NCBI GenBank assembly: GCA_017390475.1
Contig: JAFPBO010000026.1
Location: 186,001-250,000 of the forward strand
Length of the DNA stretch: 64,000 nucleotides
Reading direction: 5' to 3'
Origin: Loktanella sp.
Lineage (GTDB): Bacteria; Pseudomonadota; Alphaproteobacteria; Rhodobacterales; Rhodobacteraceae
Positions 40,950-50,673 of this stretch are shown here, in pieces (the stretch's first letter is position 1; each line of letters starts with the position of its first letter). The notes under the pieces were generated by a model. It saw nothing but the letters and a program-made list of their open reading frames with translations, was not told where the DNA came from and did no database searches. The translations under genes were made by a program, and so were the position numbers.

Positions 40950-41504
40950 ATGGCCGACAAAGACGCCGCATTCCAAAGCCTCGATGAAATGGCCGCCGAA
41001 GGCGATTCCATGGACATGAATGCAGAGGCAAGCCTTGAAGAGCTTGATGCGCTGCGCACAGAGCGGGACGAATTCCGCGACAAATTCATGCGCGCCCTTG
41101 CTGATGCCGAAAACACCCGCAAGCGTGCAGATCGCGACCGGCGCGAGGCTGAAAACTACGGCAGCACGAAATTTGCCCGCGACATGCTGCCTATCTACGA
41201 CAACCTGCGCCGCGCCCTGCAATCGGCTGACGAGTCAGAGCTCGAGGTGAACAAAGCCCTGCTTGAGGGTGTCGAACTGACGATGCGCGAACTGATCTCT
41301 GTGTTCAAAAAGCACGGCATTGATCCCATCGTCCCCGAAGTCGGCGACAGGTTCGACCCACAACTGCATCAGGCGATGTTCGAAGCCCCCGTGCCCGGGA
41401 CCAAGGCTGGCGAGATCATTCAGGTCGCCGCTGAAGGGTTCATGCTGCATGACCGTCTGCTGCGGCCCGCGCAGGTGGGGGTTTCTTCGACACCAGCCTC
41501 GTAG
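40950..41504 (+). CDS. grpE: Nucleotide exchange factor GrpE
   Basis: Releases ADP from DnaK. The product has 184 residues: a long helical N-half (about 28-80, DALRTERDEFRDKFMRALADAENTRKR) and the beta-rich wing with FDPQLHQAMFEAPVPGTKAGEI. GGAAG is 8 bases before the ATG. It forms a unit with hrcA. Its TAG stop lies in the left end of a 26-bp palindrome. Confidence 0.96.
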   Translation: MADKDAAFQSLDEMAAEGDSMDMNAEASLEELDALRTERDEFRDKFMRALADAENTRKRADRDRREAENYGSTKFARDMLPIYDNLRRALQSADESELEVNKALLEGVELTMRELISVFKKHGIDPIVPEVGDRFDPQLHQAMFEAPVPGTKAGEIIQVAAEGFMLHDRLLRPAQVGVSSTPAS

Positions 41505-41526
41505 GTCGGGGTTAACCCCGACCTAC
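41501..41526. repeat. 26-bp perfect palindrome between convergent grpE and mutS
   Basis: GTAGGTCGGGGTT and its exact complement meet with no spacer. The palindrome supplies the TAG stop of grpE (41502-41504) and, on the other strand, the TAG stop of mutS (41525-41523). It could form a GC-rich hairpin in both transcripts, i.e. a two-way terminator without T-runs, or be a REP-like repeat unit; REP sequences with GTAGGTCGGG ends are known in other proteobacteria. Confidence 0.7.
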
Positions 41527-44129
41527 AGCATCCCGCGCAATTCATAGATCAACGCCAACGCCTCTTTCGGTGTGATCTCATCCGGCAGAACGTCCTTTAG
41601 CCGCGCCTCTACCTGTGACGCTTGCTGTTGCACGCTCACCGGCGCGGGCTTGGCGGCAAACAGCGGTAGATCATCCACAAACGCCTTGCGCCCGCCTTCG
41701 CGTTCGCCTTTTTCCAGCGCCTCCAGCACGACCTTGGCACGGTCTACCACGACCTGCGGCAGCCCCGCCAGCCGTGCCACCTGCACGCCGTAACTGCGAT
41801 CCGCCGTGCCGCGTTTCACCTCGTGCAGGAAAATCACGTCGCCGTCCCATTCCTTGACCGTCACGGTGGCGTTTTCGACACCATCGAGCTTGGCCGACAG
41901 CGCCGACATCTCATGGTAATGCGTGGCGAACAAAGCCCGGCACCGGTTCACGTCATGCAGATGTTCCAGCGTCGCCCAGGCAATCGACAACCCGTCATAG
42001 GTCGCCGTGCCGCGCCCGATTTCATCCAGGATCACCAGCGCCCGGTCATCCGCTTGATTGAGGATCGCGGCAGTTTCCACCATCTCGACCATGAAGGTCG
42101 ACCGCCCGCGCGCCAGATCATCGGACGCGCCGACGCGGCTGAAAATCTGGCTGACGGTGCCGATATGCGCGGCCGTGGCAGGGACAAATCCCCCCATCTG
42201 CGCGAGGATGGCAAGCAGCGCATTCTGCCGCAGAAACGTCGATTTACCCGCCATATTCGGCCCGGTCAGCAGCCAGATCGACGCCTGCGTCAGCGCGCAG
42301 TCATTGGCGACGAACGGTGTACCCTGCTTTTGCAGCGCCATTTCCACGACAGGATGCCGCCCGCCGGTAATCTCGAACGCGCGACTGTCATCCAGTTTCG
42401 GACGCACCCAGTTTTCTGTCCGCGCCAGATGTGCGAGGGCTGTCGCCAGATCAATCTCGGCCAAGGCCCGTGCCAGCGCGCCTAAAGGCCCTGCCTGCGC
42501 CAGAATGGCGTCGCGCAGGCGCGTATAAAGCCGCTTCTCAATCTCCAACGCATGGCCGCCCGCGTTCAGGATGCGGGTTTCGATCTCTGACAACTCAACC
42601 GTTGTGAACCGCACTTGGTTGGCGGTGGTCTGGCGGTGAATGAACGTCTCGTTCAGCGGTGCCGCCAACATCTTTTCCGCATGGGTCGCGGTCGTTTCGA
42701 TGAAATAGCCCAGCACATTGTTATGCTTGATCTTGAGCGAGGTAATCCCAGTCTGCGCGATGAAATCCGCCTGCATTCCCGCGATCACCGACCGGCCTTC
42801 ATCCCGCAATTTGCGCGCCTCATCCAGATCGGCATCATAGCCCGCCGCGATAAACCCGCCATCTCGCGCCAGCAAAGGCGGTTCCGCGATCAGCGCCGCA
42901 TCCAGCAAGGCCAGCAAATCATCATGGCCCGCCAGATCCCGTGCCACACCCGCCAGCAAATCTGGCAGATCAGGCTGCACCGGCAGCCGTGCCGCCTGCG
43001 CAATCGTGTTGCGGATCGCGGCCATATCACGTGGCCCGCCACGGTCCAACGCCAGCCGCGACAACGCGCGGTCCAGATCATGGGTGCCACGCAAAGCGTC
43101 GCGGATATCATTACAAAGCCGCGTCTGATCGGCCATAAAGGCGACTGCATCCTGCCGCGCGTTGATCACCGCAAGGTCGCAGCTGGGCGAGGCCAGCCGC
43201 CGTTCCAGCAACCGCGCACCGCCTGCGGTCACGGTCCGGTCGATGCAATGCAGCAGCGATCCTTGCCGCCCGCCCGCCATCGCATGGGTCAGTTCCAGTG
43301 ACCGCCGTGTCGCCGCATCGATCTGCATCGCGGATTTCTGCGTTTCACGCACAGGCGGGCGCAGCAGCGGCAAGTTGCCGCGTTGGGTGATTTCAAGATA
43401 TTCGGCGACGGCGGACATGGCCGCGACCTCGGCCCGTTCGAAACTGCCAAAAGCATCCAGCGAGCCGACCTTGAACAAGGCACAAAGCCGTTTTTCTCCC
43501 GCCGTGCTGTCAAAGGCCGCAGCGCCCAAAGTTGTCAGCGTGGCCCCGGATTCTGACACTAAATCAGCCCAATCCGCCTGCGCGCTATCGACCACGATTA
43601 CTTCACGTGGGGTCAGTCGTGCCAGTTCCGGGCCGAGTTTTGCCCCGGCGCATTGCATCACGTGAAACGCACCCGTAGAGATATCGACCCAGGCCAACGC
43701 GCCTTGGTCGCGCACCACGTGAAACGCCGCCAGAAAGTTATGCCGCCGCGCATCCAGCAGCGAATCCTCGGTCAGCGTGCCTGGGGTAACCAGCCGCACG
43801 ACCTCGCGCCGGACCACGGATTTATAGCCGCGTTTCTTCGCCTCTGCCGGGCTTTCCATCTGCTCGCAGACGGCGACGCGGAATCCCTTGCGGATCAGGG
43901 TCAGAAAATACCCCTCTGCCGCGTGATGCGGGACGCCGCACATCGGGATGTCGTCGTCGCCGTGCTTGCCGCGCTTGGTCAGGGCGATATCCAGCGCCTC
44001 TGCCGCCGCCACCGCGTCGTCAAAGAACATCTCGTAAAAATCGCCCATGCGGTAGAACAGCAAGGCGTCGGGATGCTGGGCTTTCAGCTCCAGATATTGG
44101 GCCATCATTGGTGTGGTTGTGGCAGACAT
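41523..44129 (-). CDS. mutS: DNA mismatch repair protein MutS
   Basis: Recognises base mismatches and small loops. The product has 868 residues. The mismatch wedge Phe31-x-Glu33 is in MGDFYEMFFDDA; the connector, lever/clamp and ATPase domains follow, with Walker A GPNMAGKST, SRVGASDDLARGRSTFM, Walker B VILDEIGRGTATYDG and CRALFATHYHEM. The C-terminus TPKEALALIYELRGML is the tetramer tail. It is convergent with grpE and divergent from maeB. Confidence 0.97.
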   Translation of the reverse strand: MSATTTPMMAQYLELKAQHPDALLFYRMGDFYEMFFDDAVAAAEALDIALTKRGKHGDDDIPMCGVPHHAAEGYFLTLIRKGFRVAVCEQMESPAEAKKRGYKSVVRREVVRLVTPGTLTEDSLLDARRHNFLAAFHVVRDQGALAWVDISTGAFHVMQCAGAKLGPELARLTPREVIVVDSAQADWADLVSESGATLTTLGAAAFDSTAGEKRLCALFKVGSLDAFGSFERAEVAAMSAVAEYLEITQRGNLPLLRPPVRETQKSAMQIDAATRRSLELTHAMAGGRQGSLLHCIDRTVTAGGARLLERRLASPSCDLAVINARQDAVAFMADQTRLCNDIRDALRGTHDLDRALSRLALDRGGPRDMAAIRNTIAQAARLPVQPDLPDLLAGVARDLAGHDDLLALLDAALIAEPPLLARDGGFIAAGYDADLDEARKLRDEGRSVIAGMQADFIAQTGITSLKIKHNNVLGYFIETTATHAEKMLAAPLNETFIHRQTTANQVRFTTVELSEIETRILNAGGHALEIEKRLYTRLRDAILAQAGPLGALARALAEIDLATALAHLARTENWVRPKLDDSRAFEITGGRHPVVEMALQKQGTPFVANDCALTQASIWLLTGPNMAGKSTFLRQNALLAILAQMGGFVPATAAHIGTVSQIFSRVGASDDLARGRSTFMVEMVETAAILNQADDRALVILDEIGRGTATYDGLSIAWATLEHLHDVNRCRALFATHYHEMSALSAKLDGVENATVTVKEWDGDVIFLHEVKRGTADRSYGVQVARLAGLPQVVVDRAKVVLEALEKGEREGGRKAFVDDLPLFAAKPAPVSVQQQASQVEARLKDVLPDEITPKEALALIYELRGML

Positions 44130-44251
44130 AGGACCCCCGGGAACATCTGCCGCACCCTATCCAGCGGATGTTTGCGGCGAAACCCCGAAATGTACCCGTT
44201 GCGACTGTTGGCGGGAACCCGTTATGAATGTCGGGCAAGAGGGGGAAACAC

Positions 44252-46507
44252 ATGGCCAAGAACAAACTGACCCGCGAAGATGCGCTGCAATTTCATATGC
44301 AGCCCAGTCCGGGCAAATGGGAAATTCAGGCCACAGTGCCGATGACCACGCAGCGCGACCTGTCGCTTGCCTATTCCCCCGGCGTGGCGATCCCCTGCGA
44401 GGAAATCCACGCGAACCCTGCCACAGCCTATGATTACACGAACAAAGGCAATCTGGTGGCTGTGATCTCGAACGGCACTGCCGTTCTGGGCCTGGGCAAT
44501 CTGGGCGCGCTGGCGTCCAAGCCAGTGATGGAAGGTAAATCGGTCCTGTTCAAACGCTTTGCCGATGTGAATTCCATTGATATCGAACTGGATACCGAAG
44601 ACCCCGATGCATTCTGCAATGCTGTGCGCCTGATGGGCCCGACCTTTGGTGGGATTAACCTTGAGGATATCAAAGCCCCCGAATGTTTCATCATCGAACA
44701 GCGTCTGAAGGAAGAGATGGATATTCCCGTCTTCCACGACGACCAGCATGGCACTGCCGTGATCTGTGCCGCCGGTCTGCTGAATGCGCTGCATCTGTCG
44801 GGCAAGAAGATCGAAGACGTCAAAATCGTGCTGAACGGCGCGGGTGCTGCCGGGATCGCGTGCCTTGAACTGCTGAAATCCATGGGTGCGCGGCATGACA
44901 ATTGCATCATGGCCGATACCAAGGGTGTGATCTATCAGGGCCGTACCGAAGGTATGAACCAGTGGAAATCGGCCCATGCCGTGGTGACGGAAGCGCGTTC
45001 TCTGGCGGATGCGTTGAAGGATGCCGATGTGTTCCTTGGCGTCAGCGCCAAGGGGGCTGTGACGCAGGACATGGTCGCAAGCATGGCCCCGAACCCGGTG
45101 ATCTTTGCCATGGCGAACCCTGATCCCGAGATCACGCCAGAAGAGGCGCATGCCGTCCGTCCTGATGCCATCGTCGCCACCGGCCGCAGTGATTACCCCA
45201 ACCAGGTCAATAACGTGTTGGGCTTTCCCTATCTGTTCCGTGGCGCGCTTGATATCCATGCCCGCGCAATCAATGACGAGATGAAAATCGCCTGCGCCGA
45301 AGCGCTTGCCGCACTGGCGCGAGAGGACGTGCCCGATGAGGTCGCCATGGCCTATGGCAAGAAACTGTCCTTTGGCCGTGATTACATTATTCCCACACCG
45401 TTTGACCCCCGGCTGATTCACCGCATTCCCACAGCTGTGGCGCGGGCGGGGATGAAAACCGGCGTTGCGCGGCGGCCTATCGTGGATATGGACGCTTATG
45501 AGGCATCGCTGAAATCCCGCATGGACCCGACCGCATCGATCCTGCGCAGCCTGAATGCGCGCGCGCGTGCGGCGCAATCCACCGTAATCTTTGCCGAAGG
45601 CGACGATCCCCGCGTGCTGCGCGCTGCCGTGCTGTATCAGCGGGCTGGCATGGGCAAGGCGTTGGTCGTGGGCCGGTCTGATGACGTGCGCGCCAAACTG
45701 ACTGCCGAAGGTCTGGCAGAGGCGGTGGACGAGATCGAGGTGGTGAATGCCGCCAATACCCCGCATCTGGAAACCTATAAGGCGTTTCTGTACCAGCGTT
45801 TGCAGCGCAAGGGTTTCGACGCGCAGGATGTCCACCGGCTGGCGGCGCGGGATCGGCATGTCTTTGCCGCGCTGATGCTGGCGCATGGCCATGGCGACGG
45901 GATGGTCACCGGTGTCACGCGCAAATCCGCGCATGTGCTGGAAATGCTGAACCATGTCTTTGACGCACAGCCGCATGATGGCGCTGTCGGGGTGACGGCG
46001 GTTCTTCACAAGGGCCGGATCGTGCTGATCACCGATACTTTGGTGCATGAATGGCCTGATGAGAATGATCTGGCTGATATCGCGGAACGCGGTGCCTCGG
46101 TTGCGCGCGATCTGGGGCTGGAACCGCGGGTGGCGTTCCTGTCCTTCTCGACCTTCGGCTATCCGGTGTCGGAACGCGCCGAAAAGATGCATAAAGCACC
46201 CAAGGTGCTGGATGCCCGCCGGGTTGATTTCGAATATGAGGGCGAGATGACCGTCGATGTCGCGTTGAACCTTCGGGCGCAGGAAAACTATCCGTTTTCG
46301 CGGCTGACTGGCCCGGCCAACGTGTTGGTCGTACCAGCGCGGCATTCGGCGTCGATTTCTGTGAAGCTGATGCAGGAAATGGCCGGGGCGACGGTGATCG
46401 GGCCGATCCTGTCGGGTGTGGGCAAGCCGGTCCAGATCTGTTCGACAGTGTCTACCGTCAATGACATTCTGAATATGGCGGTGATCGCTGCTTGTGGGAT
46501 CGACTGA
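44252..46507 (+). CDS. maeB: NADP-dependent malic enzyme with C-terminal phosphotransacetylase-like domain
   Basis: Oxidatively decarboxylates malate to pyruvate. The product has 751 residues: malic enzyme N-domain (about 15-150, LAYSPGVAIPCEEI, FHDDQHGTA), NAD(P)-binding domain (LNGAGAAGIACLELL, about 185-425) and a phosphotransacetylase-like domain (about 430-751, AEGDDPRVLRAA, GPANVLVVPARHSA), which is regulatory and not catalytic in known MaeB. ATG 44252 has GGGGGA 6 bases upstream. The stop shares a base with the next start. Confidence 0.95.
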   Translation: MAKNKLTREDALQFHMQPSPGKWEIQATVPMTTQRDLSLAYSPGVAIPCEEIHANPATAYDYTNKGNLVAVISNGTAVLGLGNLGALASKPVMEGKSVLFKRFADVNSIDIELDTEDPDAFCNAVRLMGPTFGGINLEDIKAPECFIIEQRLKEEMDIPVFHDDQHGTAVICAAGLLNALHLSGKKIEDVKIVLNGAGAAGIACLELLKSMGARHDNCIMADTKGVIYQGRTEGMNQWKSAHAVVTEARSLADALKDADVFLGVSAKGAVTQDMVASMAPNPVIFAMANPDPEITPEEAHAVRPDAIVATGRSDYPNQVNNVLGFPYLFRGALDIHARAINDEMKIACAEALAALAREDVPDEVAMAYGKKLSFGRDYIIPTPFDPRLIHRIPTAVARAGMKTGVARRPIVDMDAYEASLKSRMDPTASILRSLNARARAAQSTVIFAEGDDPRVLRAAVLYQRAGMGKALVVGRSDDVRAKLTAEGLAEAVDEIEVVNAANTPHLETYKAFLYQRLQRKGFDAQDVHRLAARDRHVFAALMLAHGHGDGMVTGVTRKSAHVLEMLNHVFDAQPHDGAVGVTAVLHKGRIVLITDTLVHEWPDENDLADIAERGASVARDLGLEPRVAFLSFSTFGYPVSERAEKMHKAPKVLDARRVDFEYEGEMTVDVALNLRAQENYPFSRLTGPANVLVVPARHSASISVKLMQEMAGATVIGPILSGVGKPVQICSTVSTVNDILNMAVIAACGID

Positions 46508-47379
46508 TGGCAATCTGGAACCTGGGATCAATCAACGCGGATATCGTCTATGCCGTGCCGCATATCCCGGCCCCAGGTGAGACTTTGGGCACGACCGGAC
46601 GACAGGTGTTTCTGGGCGGCAAGGGTGCCAATATGTCGGTCGCTGCCGCCCGCGCAGCAGCGCGAGTCAACCATATCGGCGCAGTCGGGCAGGACGGACT
46701 GTGGATGGTGGAACGCTTGCTGGAATATGGCGTCGATACCCGCAATATCGCGGTGCTGGACACGGATACAGCGCAGGCGATCATCATGGTAGACCCGGCG
46801 GGTGAAAATGTGATCCTGTTGCATCCGGGGGCGAATGCAGAAATTCCCCAAGCCATTCTGCAAAATGCCATGGCCGAGGCGCAGACGGGTGACTGGCTGA
46901 TCATCCAGAACGAAACAAACCTGCAACGCACCGCTGCGAATCTGGGCCGCAAGATGGGGTTGCGTGTGGCCTACGCCGCTGCGCCTTTTGATGCGGACAG
47001 GGTGATGGCGGTGGTGCCTTATCTGGATTTCCTGATCCTGAACGCGGTCGAGGCGGATCAATTGCACAAAGCCACTGGCAAAACGCCGGATGCGCTGGGT
47101 GTGGCTGATGTGATTGTCACGCTGGGCGCGGATGGTGCCGATTGGTACGGGGCTGCGGGCAAGCAGCATTTCGATGCGATCAAGGTTGATCCGGTCGATA
47201 CCACCGGGGCGGGCGATACCTTTACCGGATATGTGCTGGCGGGGCTTGATCGTGGCATGCCGATGGCGCAGGCCATTGCGCAGGCGATGCGCGCGGGCGC
47301 GCTGATGGTCACCCGCCACGGCACCGCCGATGTGATCCCCGATCTGTCCGAAGTGCAGGAATTCCACTCCAAAGGTTGA
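46507..47379 (+). CDS. PfkB-family sugar kinase (ribokinase-like)
   Basis: The product has 290 residues with the PfkB fold: GSINADIVYAVPHIPAPGETL, first signature FLGGKGANMSVAAARAAA (about 36-53), and second signature DTTGAGDTFTGYVLAGL (about 228-244) whose Asp is the catalytic base. The N-terminal GxxNxD and GGKGAN motifs are those of ribokinases, but substrate residues cannot be judged by eye, so I do not use rbsK. It begins on the maeB stop (TGATG), suggesting cotranscription. Confidence 0.88.
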   Translation: MAIWNLGSINADIVYAVPHIPAPGETLGTTGRQVFLGGKGANMSVAAARAAARVNHIGAVGQDGLWMVERLLEYGVDTRNIAVLDTDTAQAIIMVDPAGENVILLHPGANAEIPQAILQNAMAEAQTGDWLIIQNETNLQRTAANLGRKMGLRVAYAAAPFDADRVMAVVPYLDFLILNAVEADQLHKATGKTPDALGVADVIVTLGADGADWYGAAGKQHFDAIKVDPVDTTGAGDTFTGYVLAGLDRGMPMAQAIAQAMRAGALMVTRHGTADVIPDLSEVQEFHSKG

Positions 47380-47382
47380 ACC

Positions 47383-48282
47383 ATGTCCGAAGTCACAACG
47401 CATCAAGCGCAGGATGATGCCCGCAACGAAGATATCCTGATCTATGTCGATGGTCGCATCGTCCCCAAGGCGCAGGCCGTGGTCAGCGTTTATGACAGCG
47501 GCTTCATGTTGGGGGATGGGGTGTGGGAAGGGTTGCGCCTCTACGATGGCAAATGGGCGTTTCTGGACGAGCATATCGACCGTCTGTTCGAAGCGGCGAA
47601 AGCCATCGACCTGGATATCGGGCTGGACCGTGCGGGGGTGATCAAGGCGTTGACCGACACACAGCACACCAACGACATGACCACTGACGCCCATGCCCGC
47701 CTGATGGTGACGCGTGGTGTGAAAACCCGACCGTTCCAGCACCCCAGTCTGTCACAGCAGGGGCCGACCTTTGTGATCATCATGGAACATTCGCGCCCCA
47801 GGATACCGCGCCCAATCACGTTGGCCACCGTGCCGCATATGCGTGGTCTGCCGATGACGCAGGACCCGAAACTGAACAGCCATTCCAAGCTGAACTGTAT
47901 CCTCGCCTGTATCGCTGCGCAAAAGGCGGGGGCGGATGAAGCCTTGATGCTGGATGTGCATGGCTTTGTGAACACGACCAATGCCTGCAATTTCTTCATC
48001 GTGAAAAAGGGCGCGGTCTGGACGAGCACGGGTGATTACTGCATGAACGGCATTACCCGGCAAAAGGTTATCGATCTGTGCCGTGCCAATGATATCCCCA
48101 TCTTTGAACGCAATTTCAGCCTTGTCGACACCTATAGCGCCGATGAGGCGTTTCTGACTGGCACCTTCGGTGCGCAGACCCCAGTTGGTGCGATCGACGG
48201 GCGGGTGATCGGGACGGGTGAACTTGGTCCTGTCACCACTCGGCTGCGCGCGCTTTACAAAGAACTGGTGGTGGCGTCATGA
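47383..48282 (+). CDS. Class IV aminotransferase-like protein, atypical
   Basis: The product has 299 residues with the class IV (IlvE/D-amino-acid transaminase) fold. YDSGFMLGDGVWEGLR, Lys169 in LNSHSKLNCI (PLP lysine), GITRQKVIDLC and TGTFGAQTPVG are all present. At the PLP-pyridine contact, where E. coli IlvE has SEGAGENLF, this protein has NTTNACNFF: Thr198 replaces the usual Glu. It overlaps a sulfotransferase-like gene by 4 bp, and the same two domains are fused in some plant BCAT-like proteins. A branched-chain role cannot be assumed. Confidence 0.85.
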   Translation: MSEVTTHQAQDDARNEDILIYVDGRIVPKAQAVVSVYDSGFMLGDGVWEGLRLYDGKWAFLDEHIDRLFEAAKAIDLDIGLDRAGVIKALTDTQHTNDMTTDAHARLMVTRGVKTRPFQHPSLSQQGPTFVIIMEHSRPRIPRPITLATVPHMRGLPMTQDPKLNSHSKLNCILACIAAQKAGADEALMLDVHGFVNTTNACNFFIVKKGAVWTSTGDYCMNGITRQKVIDLCRANDIPIFERNFSLVDTYSADEAFLTGTFGAQTPVGAIDGRVIGTGELGPVTTRLRALYKELVVAS

Positions 48283-48980
48283 GGATCGCGATGTGGTCTG
48301 GGCCGCGGAATTTGTCCACCGCGATGATGTATGCCTTTGGCAATCGCGCCGATTGTGCGGTCTGGGACGAGCCGTTCTATGCGCCTTATTTGCTGGCCTC
48401 TGGCGCTGATCACCCGATGAAGGCCGAGATTATCGCAGCGCACGAGACTGATCCAGAGCTGGTGGCGCAGCGGGTGCTGGGGCCGATCCCCGGCGGCAAG
48501 CCGCATTTCTATATGAAACACATGCCGCATCAGATGATCCCTGGCGTGCCGCTGGACTGGGCCAGTCATTGCGTGAATGTCCATCTGATCCGCCACCCCG
48601 CGCGGGTGATCGCCAGCTATGGCGCGAAGACGACCCATATGGTGCTGGATGATATCGGGTTCTGGCAACAAGCTGCCCTTTATGATGCGCTGGGCGGCGT
48701 CGTGATCGACAGCGCAGATATTCGCGCTGATCCCGAAGGCATGCTGCGCAAGCTATGCGCCGCGATTGATCTGGATTTCGACCCCGCGATGCTGCACTGG
48801 CCCGCAGGCCCAAGGGCAGAGGATGGGATCTGGGCCAGCCATTGGTATGGTGCCGTGCACCAAAGCACCGGCTTTGCCGGAGCAGAGGGCGATTTGCCGG
48901 TACTGGCGGGCGAGGCGGCAGCGCTTTGCGCGCAGGCGCTGCCGTTTTATGAAAAGCTGGCGGCGGTCCGGCTGACCTAG
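48279..48980 (+). CDS. Sulfotransferase-like P-loop protein
   Basis: The product has 233 residues. MWSGPRNLSTAMMYAFG is a sulfotransferase-type 5'-PAPS loop variant; VNVHLIRHPARVIASYG resembles the 3'-phosphate binding region (RxPxxVxxS). The C-terminal half is less conserved. It is translationally coupled to the aminotransferase (ATGA), so both probably act on the same small amino or keto acid. The true cofactor (PAPS or another nucleotide) and substrate are unknown. Confidence 0.78.
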   Translation: MRIAMWSGPRNLSTAMMYAFGNRADCAVWDEPFYAPYLLASGADHPMKAEIIAAHETDPELVAQRVLGPIPGGKPHFYMKHMPHQMIPGVPLDWASHCVNVHLIRHPARVIASYGAKTTHMVLDDIGFWQQAALYDALGGVVIDSADIRADPEGMLRKLCAAIDLDFDPAMLHWPAGPRAEDGIWASHWYGAVHQSTGFAGAEGDLPVLAGEAAALCAQALPFYEKLAAVRLT

Positions 48981-49264
48981 CCCTTCAGCAACTCGCCCAG
49001 TTTCAGCGCGATCCGGGCGTCGCCGGAGACTTTCAGCTTGCCTGTTACCACGCCGGTCATCGGGTTCAGCTTGCCTTTGACCAGTTTCGCGAGGTTGTCC
49101 TGCGAAATCCTGATCGTGCAATCGGCGGGGCGGTCAATGTTTGACGTCGTGTTGTTTTCCAACACGACCACACCGTCAGCGCCGCAATCGAATTTCAGCG
49201 ATCCCTGCAACGGCGCGTGATCGACGCCCCGTTGCAGCAGGGCCGTGATTTCATCCAGCGTCAT
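48977..49264 (-). CDS. SCP2 sterol-binding domain protein
   Basis: The product has 95 residues, a single SCP2 domain: [17 protein letters not shown], then [36 protein letters not shown], typical of small bacterial SCP2 proteins that bind lipids or acyl-CoA. It overlaps the argG stop by 4 bp and the convergent sulfotransferase by 4 bp. The ligand is unknown. Confidence 0.9.
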   Translation of the reverse strand: MTLDEITALLQRGVDHAPLQGSLKFDCGADGVVVLENNTTSNIDRPADCTIRISQDNLAKLVKGKLNPMTGVVTGKLKVSGDARIALKLGELLKG

Positions 49265-50478
49265 TTCAGCCGCCGCGCACGCGATGCCAGCAGTTTCAGA
49301 CGTAAGGCGTTCAACTGGATGAACCCTTGCGCATCGGTTTGATCATAGGCACCGGCGTCATCCTCGAATGTCACATGTGCTTCTGAATACAGCGACCGGT
49401 CGGACCAGCGCGCGACGGTGGTGGCGGAGCCTTTGTAGAGTTTCACGCGCACGGTACCGGACACATGTTCCTGGCTCTTGTCGATCAGCGCCTGCATCAT
49501 TTCGCGTTCAGGGCTGAACCAGAAACCGTTGTAGATCAGTTCGGCATAGCGCGGCATGATGCTGTCTTTCAGATGGCCCGCGCCGGAATCCAGCGTGATC
49601 TGCTCGATGCCGCGATGTGCCTCCAGCAGAATCGTGCCGCCGGGGGTTTCATAGATGCCGCGGGATTTCATCCCGACAAAACGGTTTTCGACCAGATCGA
49701 GCCGACCGACGCCATGCTTGCCGCCAAGTTCATTCAGCTTGGTTAGGATCGTGGCGGGCGACATCGCCTCGCCATTGATCGCTGTGGCATCGCCGCGTTC
49801 AAAGGTGATTTCCACCATTTCTGCAGCATCCGGCGCGTCTTCGGGGGCGACGGTGCGCTGATAGACGTAATCGGGCGCTTCCTGACCGGGATCTTCCAGC
49901 ACTTTGCCTTCGGAGGATGTGTGCAGCAGGTTCGCATCGACGCTGAACGGCGCTTCGCCGCGTTTGTCCTTGGCGACGGGGATCTGGTTTTTCTCGGCAA
50001 ATTCCAGCAGCTTGGTGCGGCTGGTCAGATCCCATTCGCGCCAAGGGGCGATCACCTTGATATCGGGGTTCAGTGCATAGGCGGCGAGTTCGAACCGGAC
50101 CTGATCATTGCCTTTGCCGGTGGCACCATGAGCGACAGCATCGGCGCCCTCAAGGGCTGCAATCTCGACCAGACGTTTGGAGATCAGTGGCCGCGCGATC
50201 GAGGTGCCGAGCAGGTAGAGCCCTTCGTAAAGCGCATTGGCGCGGAACATCGGAAAGACGAAGTCGCGCACGAATTCTTCGCGCAGGTCTTCGATATAGA
50301 TGGATTTAGCACCCATCATTTCGGCCTTGGCGCGGGCTGGTTCCAGTTCTTCGCCCTGACCCAGATCGGCGGTGAATGTCACCACCTCGCAGCCATATTC
50401 GGTCTGCAACCATTTCAGGATGATGGATGTATCAAGGCCACCGGAATAGGCCAGAACAACTTTTTTCGGAGCGGTCAT
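49261..50478 (-). CDS. argG: Argininosuccinate synthase
   Basis: Joins citrulline and aspartate using ATP in arginine synthesis. The product has 405 residues. [18 protein letters not shown] is the PP-loop ATP site; [13 protein letters not shown] and [15 protein letters not shown] are signatures. ATG 50478 has AAAGG 8 bases upstream; a longer frame to 50616 adds 46 unrelated residues and is rejected. Confidence 0.96.
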   Translation of the reverse strand: MTAPKKVVLAYSGGLDTSIILKWLQTEYGCEVVTFTADLGQGEELEPARAKAEMMGAKSIYIEDLREEFVRDFVFPMFRANALYEGLYLLGTSIARPLISKRLVEIAALEGADAVAHGATGKGNDQVRFELAAYALNPDIKVIAPWREWDLTSRTKLLEFAEKNQIPVAKDKRGEAPFSVDANLLHTSSEGKVLEDPGQEAPDYVYQRTVAPEDAPDAAEMVEITFERGDATAINGEAMSPATILTKLNELGGKHGVGRLDLVENRFVGMKSRGIYETPGGTILLEAHRGIEQITLDSGAGHLKDSIMPRYAELIYNGFWFSPEREMMQALIDKSQEHVSGTVRVKLYKGSATTVARWSDRSLYSEAHVTFEDDAGAYDQTDAQGFIQLNALRLKLLASRARRLK

Positions 50479-50627
50479 GAAAGCAGCCTTTGCGTCAATA
50501 TGTCTGGGGTCTGGCGATATCGGGTTTTGGGGGCCGGGGCAAGGATGTGGCTGGGTTGGTGTCTGATCCTTTTGCGTCTGCGAAGCAGAAGGGCCTCCGG
50601 CGGGAGTATTTCGCACAAAGCGAGAAA

Positions 50628-50647
50628 ACCTTCCCCGCGGGGAAGGT
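50628..50647 (-). terminator. Palindromic terminator downstream of the NUDIX gene
   Basis: ACCTTCCCCG and its exact complement form a 20-bp perfect palindrome. On the minus strand it is followed by TTTTC, and it lies 26 bp past the stop of the minus-strand NUDIX gene. Confidence 0.55.
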
Positions 50648-50673
50648 CGGCGAACCGCAGGATAGATAAAATT

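Noticed and set aside
43604-43726. Three CACGTG cores within 120 bp of mutS, two followed by GAAACG, looking like parS half-sites
   Set aside because: They match parS at only 13/16 or fewer positions and two encode the common Phe-His-Val (minus strand) in MutS; probably coincidence.
44130-44251. Bulged inverted repeat in the mutS-maeB gap
   Set aside because: AACATC...CCGC pairs with GCGGATGTT only with a bulge and is not placed on any recognisable promoter.
44222-46531. A 769-codon open frame antisense to maeB
   Set aside because: Rich in His, Arg and Gln with no domain; an expected shadow of a highly biased gene on the other strand.
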